In this document: piece by piece, positions 9,344 to 15,783 of the stretch | Position numbering within the stretch: position 1 is the stretch's first letter | How the letters are laid out: the number at the start of each line of letters is the position of its first letter | From: Diplocarpon mali | Taxonomy: Eukaryota; Ascomycota; Leotiomycetes; Helotiales; Drepanopezizaceae | NCBI GenBank assembly: GCA_024741835.1 | Contig: JAENRP010000598.1 | Coordinates: 1-15,783, forward strand | Reading direction: 5' to 3' | Length of the DNA: 15,783 bases | Notes under the pieces: model-generated | Databases searched by the model: none | What the model was told of the DNA's origin: nothing | What the model saw: only the letters and a program-made list of their open reading frames with translations | Position numbers and translations under genes: made by a program

Positions 9344-10522
9344 TCTTTATCTTTCCCTTCGACAACTGTATCTGCTTTTTTAATATCGATATTAGAAAAT
9401 ACTAAAAATATCAATTTTAAATACCCTACTAACCCTTTGCCTAAATCTTTTCAAGCTCGCCTTAGTCATTTTGAAATTGACTCAGATTCTGAAAACTCTT
9501 TAAAATACCTTAGGCCTTATATTCGACCTAGCTCCCCCCTTTTTACTAAAACGAATAAAGCAATAATAGCCGCCTTTAAAGCTATTACTAATCATTTTCC
9601 CCTTCTTAATTCTTCTAGCACTCCTTATTTTATTAGAGCTAATATTACTAATTTCCTTAAATAATATAAAGAGACTTATTATAATTTTAACATTAAATAT
9701 AATAAGATAATTAATCGACTTCCTTACTATTACAACTAAACTAGCAAAGATATTATTAAGTCTCTGCTTAAGTAAAAGCTTTGCGAATCCTAGGAACTTT
9801 TTACTAAGGCTCTTAAATCTGAATTTCGAGAATTTGATAGATAGTAGATTTGTAATATACTAGCCTTTTTAAAGGAGTTTGTTCTTATTACTCGCACTCT
9901 TAAGGAACTTAAAAACTACTATCAGACCTTTACTTAAGTATCGAATACTTTAATCGATTAAAAGATTCTTAGTAAAGTTGAAAGAAGACGCCTATTCTTA
10001 CTTAGATTGCCTACTAGCCTTTAAAATAAGATTATTAAGCATTTTAGAATTAATAAGCGTGATCTTATAATATATGCTTAATTCGAAGACTTCTCGACCT
10101 TTGCTTTAAAATTAGACCTTAGCGAAAGGACTATTAAGGCAATAGAAAAGGAGAAAGAGCCTACCTCCTCCTTTATTAAAGATCTTAAAAGCTTAATATA
10201 AAAACATTCGAAGGCTTTAAAGATTATTAAAGAGGTAAAGAGAAATCTAATAGTAATTCCCTTCACTCGCGGTCCTAGCTTAAGAGTGAAATCTGCCTTA
10301 AAAATCAAGGAACTCGAAGCCTAGTTTTCTAAACTCTATATTTAATATTTAAAAACCTCAATTAAAGGCCTTCTTTAGGAAACTTACTGCGCCTTTTAGT
10401 TTGGTAATCGATAGGCTTTGAAAGGCAAAAACCAGTATGCGAATTTTAAATACCTAAATCTAGCTTCCCTTAAGTTAAATAAGCGAGTCGCTACTTTAAA
10501 AAGGCTTAATAATTATATATAG
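9344..10522 (+). pseudogene. Gag of element D (Ty3/Gypsy-like capsid), RIP-degraded
   Basis: One frame runs through the region, interrupted only by TAA/TAG where Gln or Trp is expected. After a Ser/Thr-rich N-terminus (SFQARLSHFEIDSDSENS at about 9443), it shows the typical Gypsy capsid order: 'ANITNFLK.Y' (about 9645; family pattern G-x-N-x-x-x-FLxxYE), 'INRLPYY' (about 9712), 'ELFTKALKSEFREFDR' (about 9795), 'AFLKEFV..TRTLKELKNYYQTF' (about 9865) and 'VERRRLFLLRLPTSL' (about 9985). A Cys residue near 10390 may mark a degraded zinc knuckle. A 23-bp motif at 10265-10287 sits in frame near the end. No pol follows. The exact start is uncertain; no ATG remains. Confidence 0.75.
10265..10287 (+). 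repeat. 23-bp motif, D copy 1 (inside gag)
   Basis: The sequence starts ACTCGCGGTCC and ends TAGCTTAAGAGT, with 4-bp inverted ends (ACTC/GAGT). It is read in the gag frame as TRGPSLRV. Its reverse complement is the repeated core of the tandem array in element C (12698-13167). Relative to the copy at 10696 it differs at two positions. Confidence 0.75.
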
Positions 10523-10695
10523 CTATATTAAAGAAATTCCTAAATTATTAGTCGAATTTTATATAAAGCTTAGATTTTCTTTAGCAAGGACGCCTCTTAA
10601 GTTAGTTAAGGTATATATGCTTAAGATTACTTAAAATTATCTTCGAATTTTCTTTAAAATTGCGATTTAATAGCTTTAATAACTTCGAGCTTTTG

Positions 10696-10718
10696 ACTCG
10701 CGGGCCTGGCTTAAGAGT
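10696..10718 (+). repeat. 23-bp motif, D copy 2
   Basis: It starts ACTCGCGGGCC and ends TGGCTTAAGAGT. This is the least RIP-altered copy in the window, since it keeps CTGGC where the others have CTAGC. It lies in the 3' untranslated part of element D and is used as the reference copy. Confidence 0.75.
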
Positions 10719-10818
10719 CGTATTACTAAAGGAGGAAAAGGAGTTTTTATTATTTTTATTCGTTTACTACCGCACCTCCCCCCTTCTCCCTCTCCCTTTA
10801 TATATTTCTTTAAAATCT

Positions 10819-10841
10819 ATTCGCAGGCCTAACCTACGAGT
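10819..10841 (+). repeat. 23-bp motif, D copy 3 (diverged), next to the A-tract
   Basis: ATTCGCAGGCC...ACGAGT matches the reference copy at 17 of 23 positions by eye. Four of the six differences are C-to-T or G-to-A. It abuts the A-rich tract at 10843-10875. Confidence 0.5.
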
Positions 10842-10842
10842 T

Positions 10843-10875
10843 AAAAAAAAAAAAAAATTAAAAAAAAAAATAAAA
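10843..10875 (+). repeat. A-rich tract in the 3' region of element D
   Basis: Runs of A are broken by a few T. The first bases of the window are the equivalent A-run of the off-window family-D copy, so the tract is a family feature, not a poly(A) tail of a separate insertion. Confidence 0.7.
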
Positions 10876-11028
10876 CCCTCTTTCCTCTCCCTACCTTTAC
10901 GACTTTAGGTACTAACCTTACTTGCACTTATTATTTTTACAAATAAGGATTAGTATTCTCAACTTGCAAGAGTCTTATATTCTTTACTAATAGTAGCGAG
11001 GGCCGCTACTTAAGTTAGTTAGGGCATA
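10876..11028 (+). mobile_element. Conserved 3' internal segment of element D
   Basis: This non-coding segment is shared with 9-162, begins CCCTCT and ends in a G-rich stretch before the LTR. It has more TA and fewer TG/CA than its partner (for example TTAGTTAGGG against TTGGTTGGGG), showing stronger RIP here. Confidence 0.7.
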
Positions 11029-11276
11029 TATAAAGACTTAGAAGTAGAGGATCTCGTAATATAGGTTATATAGTTAGATAAGGACTAAAAAAGGGGTATA
11101 TATAGGACTACTATTATACTTAAAGATAGCGCGCAATACTAACTACCTATTCTACCCTTAACTAGTGAATTGTCCTAGTTCTTATCTTTAAAGAGCCCGC
11201 TTATGGTGCTTCCTCCCTCTTATCTTTGGTCTTCCCTTAGGCCTATTCTCAGGTATTGTTCCTCCTCCCTCTTATA
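11029..11276 (+). repeat. 248-bp LTR, family D, copy 3 (3' LTR of element D)
   Basis: It starts TATAAAGAC and ends CTCTTATA. It is collinear with copies 1 and 2, has a TATA-like motif at 11097-11106, and is followed directly by the GTAA duplication. It is the most RIP-mutated of the three: AGTAGAGG for AGTGGAGG, TTATATAG for TCATATGG, AATACTAAC for AATGCCAAC. Confidence 0.8.
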
Positions 11277-11280
11277 GTAA
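11277..11280. repeat. Target-site duplication, right copy (GTAA)
   Basis: It matches GTAA at 8320-8323 on the other side of element D. The C gag frame resumes directly after it. Confidence 0.65.
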
Positions 11281-12697
11281 AGGCATTAAAATGGCAATTT
11301 AAAAGACACTTATTAAATACGCGAGAATAGCCCCTTATACTCCTTCTACTAATTCGTCCACTTCCACTTTAATAGCTAATACAACTGCTAAGGATTTGCC
11401 AGATATATTAAATAAGCTTAGCTTAAGAGCTTTAGTAAACAATAACTGAGAATCTTAAAGGTAGATTTTGAATATAGAAAAGAAGAAGGAGTATAGGCTA
11501 GCCTTAGCTAAATGTAAGCTTAAGATTAATAGAAGTTTAAGCGATAAAGACTAAGATTTTATTTAAGTTTATAATAATATAAAGATAAGATAGGATACTT
11601 TAAAAGTAAAATACTCTTAAACAACTGCCCTTAATACCTAGCATCTACTATAGTAGATCACTTTATTTTAATATAGAAAAGATAAAGATAGTAAGGATAT
11701 AGATATAAATATAGACTTTGCTTAGTCTATACTATATAAAGTAAGAAGGAGAGTAAGAGCCGCAGATCCTAGGATAGATATAACTTTTAAAGAAACTTAG
11801 CTTTTTAATTTCCTACTTAATAGCCTCCCTCTTAAGTTTGCTATTGCGAAATAATCTCTTCTCGTTTAACCAAACCTTAAGATCTATAAGAAGATCGACC
11901 TCCTTTAAACTATTAAGCAAGACCTTAAAGGACGCTTTAAATCGGCAAATACCGCATTATAAGGTAATAATAAGCCTAAGAAGAGGAAGGAGCGTAGGAT
12001 AAGCCCTTAAGCTTATTAATGATGCTACTTTTATAATAGTGCCTATAATATTACTAATTATAAAGTTAAAAGGCAACTAATTGATATAGTTGCTAGCTTT
12101 AATATTAAGAAGCAATCGAAGCAGAAGTTAAAAAGCAAACTGCCCTTATCCTATTAAAGGCCGCAACTACTAAGGAAAGGCAAAGGAAAAGGCTATTTAG
12201 CTAAAACTTTAGCAAATACCTTTAATAATAATAGTAGGTTATTTGAACTAAACTCTACTTTTAATAATTCAAATGATAATTATAATAAAGATGCTTATAT
12301 TTTAAAAGCCGATCTTTATAAGATCCTTAAATTTAACTAATATAGTAATACTAATTATATAGCATATATAATTGATAAATCCTACCTATTTAAAGGCCTG
12401 CTTACTAAAATAAAAAGGCGCTTTATTAAAGTTAATAATAGAAGGTTATATATAGATTTGATAGGTATAATAGAGATAAATATCGCTAGCGTTTCTTTCC
12501 TTTTATAAAATATTCTCCTTATACTTAGCTTAAGTATTAATCTTTTATTTAATCGCAAGATCTATATAGAGTTAAATTGTATAAGAGTTTTTAATAATCA
12601 ATTTATATAGTTTATAAATAATAATTATAAAGTGATCTTTAAAGTTAAAATCGAAGATAGACTTTATATTATCTTAAAGGTAATATTATAAAAATTA

Positions 12698-13167
12698 ACT
12701 CTTAAGCCAGACCTATAAGTGGATTCCTTTAAGGAAAGTGCACTCTCTGCTTTAATATAATTAAGTAAGGATAAGGAAAATAAATAGACTCTTAAGCTAG
12801 GATCGCAAGTGAAATTTATAAAAATGACTTTTAAGCTAAGACTATAAGTGGATTGCAAAGTGTCCTTAAAGATAACTCTTAAGCTAGGATTATAAGTAAA
12901 TTTAATAGAAATAACTCTTAAGCTAAGATTATAAGTAGATTCTATAGATTTGCTAATAACAACTTTTAAGCTAAGATCGCAAGTGAAATTCGCAGAAATA
13001 ACTCTTAAGCTAAGACTGTAAGTGAACTTTGCGGATTCGTTAGAAATGACTCTTAAGCTAGGACTGCAAGTAGATCTTGCTATTTCTAGGAAATCGACTC
13101 TTAAGCTAGGACTATAAGTAGATCTTGCGATTTTATTAAAAACGACTCTTAAGCTAGGCTTATAATT
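12698..13167 (+). repeat. In-frame tandem array, ten units, alternating 39 and 48 bp, between protease and integrase of element C
   Basis: A 23-bp core (ACTCTTAAGC...AAGT) starts at 12698, 12788, 12827, 12875, 12914, 12962, 13001, 13049, 13097 and 13145. The steps are 90, 39, 48, 39, 48, 39, 48, 48 and 48, all multiples of three, so the polyprotein frame is kept. Each core reads TLK(L/P)G(L/S)QV with RIP variants (stop for Gln, Arg for Gly). Short spacers resemble one another (AAATTT..AGAAAT) and long ones likewise (GAT.TTGC..TT...AAA), so 39+48 = 87 bp may be the true higher-order unit. The core is the reverse complement of the 23-bp motif of element D. Confidence 0.85.
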
Positions 13168-13179
13168 AGAAAATAGTAA

Positions 13180-14090
13180 AACTTTAAACTGCTATTATTA
13201 ATCCTTTCTAGCTGCTAATAATAAAGTATCGACTGATAATAAGCTACTAAAGCTATTAAAAGCCGAAAGCCTATTAAAGTATTAGCTAATATATAGAATA
13301 TTTGCATATCTAAGGCTAAAGAAATTTAAAGGCCTATATAAGGTCTTAACCTTAAAATAGAAGATCTAAGTACTAAAGGATCGCTTAATATATTAAATTT
13401 GTAAATTGATAAAACTTTAAAATCAAATATAAATTAAGCTTAATTTATAAAAAGATTCGATATTAGTACTAATATCTATTAATACTATTAGACTATTTAT
13501 AACTTTAATTAAAGGAAATAATTAGTTTTCTTAAATAGTAGATAATTCTACTTAATAGATATAGACCATTTGTACTAGGACTAAATCTAAGCTTATAGAA
13601 AAGCTAGAAACTTAAAAAGTGATAAAGGAACGCTAGACTTAATTAAAGCTAATAGCTATTAAGTCTAATAATATATTAGAGATTAGAGTAAAGCTTAATA
13701 AATAGGTAAAATATAGAGTTTATTATAAACTAACTATAATATATAAAGGTTCTTATTAGAATAGCATCGCTAAGCAAAGTATTTAATAAGTAGAGACTGA
13801 CTATTGCGCTTTATTATAAGATGCTAACTCACTATTAGAATTTTAAAACCTTGCGATTAAGGCAGATATATACTTGCGAAATAGGATAGGTAGTAGACTA
13901 ATAGTTAATAGCACTTAAATATCGCTATATAAGGTATATTTTAAATTGAAATTAAGCTTAGACTATATCTATATCTTTAGAAGCATTTACTACTCTTATA
14001 TTAGTCTAAAGTCCTGGCCTATAGGTATAAAGAGTAAAAAGCTAATAGACTAAGGTAAAGAGTATATATTTATTAGGTATTATAAATAGA
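13180..14090 (+). pseudogene. Integrase region of element C
   Basis: After the tandem array the frame gives the copia zinc-binding part (KGLYKVLTL at about 13335, VLKDR, a surviving ICKL Cys at about 13400) and the core. The catalytic positions are all changed: ISINTI (about 13460; Asp to Asn), IKSNNILE (about 13655; Asp to Asn) and NSIAKQSI (about 13762; Glu to Lys, where the family has NG-x-AER). YLRNRIGS (about 13880) and YSYISLKS...FIRYY (about 13995-14085) match the region after the core. All three changes are G:C to A:T, as RIP produces. Confidence 0.8.
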
Positions 14091-14839
14091 TAATAAAGTA
14101 ATAGATAGTATATGCATTAGACTTAAGGCAAGTAATCATATCCTTAGTAGTTAAGTTCGATAAATCTTAAAATAGAGAAGAGCTATCTTTAAAGCTTTAT
14201 ATACCTAAAGATTCGCAAGGTATACTACTTAATAGTAATACTATTAAGCTAAATTAATAACCCCTTTCTTTAAGCTTAGGCATATTAAGCGCACCTGCTA
14301 ATCGATAACCTACTAGTCGCCTAAAGGCCGAATAGACTATTCTTATTATCTGCGAACTGCTTAAAGTATAAAATAACTTTAATATTATTATCCCTTTAAT
14401 TAAAGCACCTATAGTAAAGGATATTCTTAAAACAAGTATAAGTAATAATAAGCCTCTACTATTAGAAAACGATTCTTTAGATAATAAGCCTATAAAACCT
14501 ATAGCTAAACCTACGCCTTTAAAAAGGAATAGAGACCTAGAATTAAAAGATACTTTAAATAAACGCAAGTCTAAGCGTATCTGGGCTATAATAGCATATA
14601 GGATTTATAAGCTCGAACTTTAATAGAGCTTTAATAAAGATAATGCATTCCTAGCTACTAAGGGGATAATGAAAATCTCTCTTTTAAAAACGTATAATAA
14701 AGCTATTAATAATCTAAAGAATAGAGTAGTATAGAATAAGGCAATTTAAGAGGAGATAAGTTCTTTTATTGCAAATAGTATATAAATAAAGGAACTAATG
14801 CTAAAGGATATAAACCTAGTTTTAATAAAGTGGGTCTTT

Positions 14840-15783
14840 ATAATTAAGATATATATAGATAGGACCTTAAAACATTATAAGGTAAGGCTTATAGCTAAAG
14901 GCTTCTTCTAATAGTATAGAGAAGACTACTTCGATATATTCGCACTAATAGTTTATATAGATACCCTTTGTATATTTATAGCAATAATAGCTGCTAAGGA
15001 CCTTAAATGCAAATAGTATAATATTAAAAATGCATTTATTAAAGCGATTATAAAGGAATGGATTTTTCTCTCTTAATCTAATAGTATTCCTATATATATT
15101 AGTTACTCTCTTTATATACTTTGCAGTATCTATAGGCTTAAGTAATCAGCTTATAATTAGAACCTTTTATATAGCTTTACTTTAATAGAAATAGGATTTG
15201 TTTAAAGCCTAGCTAACCCTTATCTATTTACTTATACTAAGCGTAGAATTAAGTTGCTATTATATATTAATAATATTGCTATAGCTGCGAAAACAACTAC
15301 TTAATTAAATTGGTTCTTTATAACTATTCGGAAATATTTTAATACTAAGGATCTAGAGGGAATTTATAAGATGTTCAGCATCTGCATTATAAGGAACCGC
15401 TCTACTTAAGAACTCTAGTTAGACTAAGAGTAGTATATCGAAAAGATCCTAGACCGAATAGGACTCTCTACTTATACTCCTAACTTTAAGCTAAAGCGTA
15501 CTCTAATTAAAAGAAAGTATAATAAGTTAAAGCCTATTAATAAAAATAAGTAAAGAGGAGATCTAAAGAAGTACTAATAAGATATTAAAGCAATTATATA
15601 TACTATAGTATATATAAGATTAGATATCGCCTTGATTATTAAGTAACTTAGTCAGAACCTAAAGGATCTAACGATTTAATATAAGAATGCAGTTAAGCGA
15701 CTTAAAAGGTACCTTCGATTAATAATTATATAAAAGGTAAGATATAGACTAATAAAATATATAAGTATAAAGCTTAAGGTATA
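14840..15783 (+). pseudogene. RT region of element C (incomplete at right edge)
   Basis: The frame shows the copia RT blocks: HYKVRLIAKGFF (about 14873; family 'KARLVARGF'), YREDYFDIFALIV (about 14917), YNIKNAF near 15020 with the first catalytic Asp now Asn, IYRLK.SAYN.NL (about 15130; 'LYGLKQS'), and the YxDD box at 15263-15274 as Tyr-Ile-Asn-Asn. EQYIEKILDRIGLS and YTIVYIRLDIALII (about 15600; 'YAMVYTRPDIAFA') follow. All active-site Asp residues are lost. RNase H is expected beyond the edge. Confidence 0.85.

Larger units (their letters stand above)
10523..10842 (+). other. 3' untranslated region of element D
   Basis: No coding frame continues beyond the gag. The stretch contains two further copies of the 23-bp motif (10696-10718 and 10819-10841) and a C/T-rich segment (about 10770-10800). 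The apparently open frame at 10660-10908 runs through these repeats and the A-tract and is not a gene. Confidence 0.5.
8324..11276 (+). mobile_element. Element D: complete gag-only (non-autonomous) LTR retrotransposon, 2,953 bp
   Basis: The element has two 248-bp LTRs (8324-8571 and 11029-11276), flanking GTAA duplications, a primer-binding-site-like sequence after the left LTR and a G-rich stretch before the right LTR. The 2,457-bp interior holds one Gag-like pseudogene and no protease, RT, RNase H or integrase motif. Gag-only elements of this kind (often called TR-GAG) depend on proteins from another element. A second member of the family ends at 410, so the family has transposed more than once. 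It is inserted inside the gag of element C and is itself RIP-mutated. Confidence 0.75.
11281..15783 (+). pseudogene. Element C: Ty1/copia Gag-Pol polyprotein (main part, runs off right edge), RIP-degraded
   Basis: The same frame can be followed from 11281 to the right edge with TAA/TAG stops and no frameshift that I can detect. Gag continues to about 12190, with a degraded zinc knuckle at 12023-12061 (Cys kept at the first position; Tyr at the next two Cys positions and at the His; spacing one residue shorter than CX2CX4HX4C). Protease is probably about 12340-12680. A repeat insertion follows (12698-13167), then integrase (about 13180-14090), a linker, and RT (about 14840 to the edge). It is a different copia lineage from A1, because gag, integrase and RT sequences differ clearly. 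RNase H and the 3' LTR should lie beyond the window. Confidence 0.85.

Noticed and set aside
10843..10875. Poly(A) tail of a LINE or SINE insertion
   Set aside because: The tract is shared with the off-window family-D copy at position 1, and homology continues from it into the LTR, so it is part of the LTR element.
11401..11425. Further copy of the 23-bp motif (CTTAGCTTAAGAG near 11415)
   Set aside because: Only about 13 bases match, the other half is unrelated, and it fits the ordinary gag coding sequence of element C.
12698..13167. CRISPR array
   Set aside because: The repeat cores alternate 39 and 48 bp steps, spacers are related to one another, the array is in frame within a retrotransposon polyprotein, and the setting is fungal.
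14254..14568. 104-aa open frame on the minus strand
   Set aside because: It lies inside the linker of the element C polyprotein read on the plus strand. Stop codons made by RIP are mostly on the sense frame, so antisense frames look open.
782..15783. All three retroelement coding frames (A1, D, C) share the same phase
   Set aside because: A one-in-nine coincidence for three independent elements; no mechanism suggested. The C phase across D is explained by D length plus duplication.

Overview
The window is a stretch of decayed, nested fungal LTR retrotransposons; I see no intact host gene, tRNA or rRNA. The organism is most likely a filamentous ascomycete with repeat-induced point mutation (RIP). 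CA and TG dinucleotides are depleted and TA is in excess. Reading frames that are clearly gag-pol are littered with TAA/TAG where Gln (CAA/CAG) or Trp (TGG) is expected, and Cys, Asp, Glu and Gly codons appear as Tyr, Asn, Lys and Arg/Ser. Three copies of one LTR differ mainly by C-to-T and G-to-A changes, so the mutation process can be read directly. The genus cannot be told from this.

Layout. (1) Positions 1-410 are the 3' end of a gag-only LTR element (family D) running off the left edge: 3' untranslated region, then a 248-bp LTR at 163-410. (2) Positions 411-781 are non-coding, with a short hairpin and a pyrimidine-rich stretch. (3) About 782-6211 is a Ty1/copia gag-pol pseudogene (element A1) that stays in one reading frame for about 5.4 kb: Gag, protease, integrase, reverse transcriptase (RT) and RNase H. 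(4) About 6306-7350 is an unrecognised, RIP-degraded, glutamine-rich reading frame. (5) About 7745-7881 is the start of a second A-type gag (A2), cut off by the next element. (6) A second, distinct copia element (C) seems to start at 7882: candidate LTR 7882-8126, gag start 8139-8323, then its gag is interrupted and resumes at 11281, continuing as protease, integrase and RT to the right edge. (7) The interruption, 8324-11276, is a complete 2,953-bp family-D element: 248-bp LTRs at both ends, a 4-bp GTAA target duplication, a primer-binding-site-like sequence and a Gypsy-like gag, but no room for pol.

The insertion order is therefore A2, then C into A2, then D into C. Removing D plus one GTAA restores a continuous C gag frame across the junction. 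The most unusual signal is a 23-bp motif found three times in D and, in reverse complement, as a ten-unit in-frame 39/48-bp tandem array in the polyprotein of the unrelated element C. It looks like a short sequence that moved between element families and then amplified.
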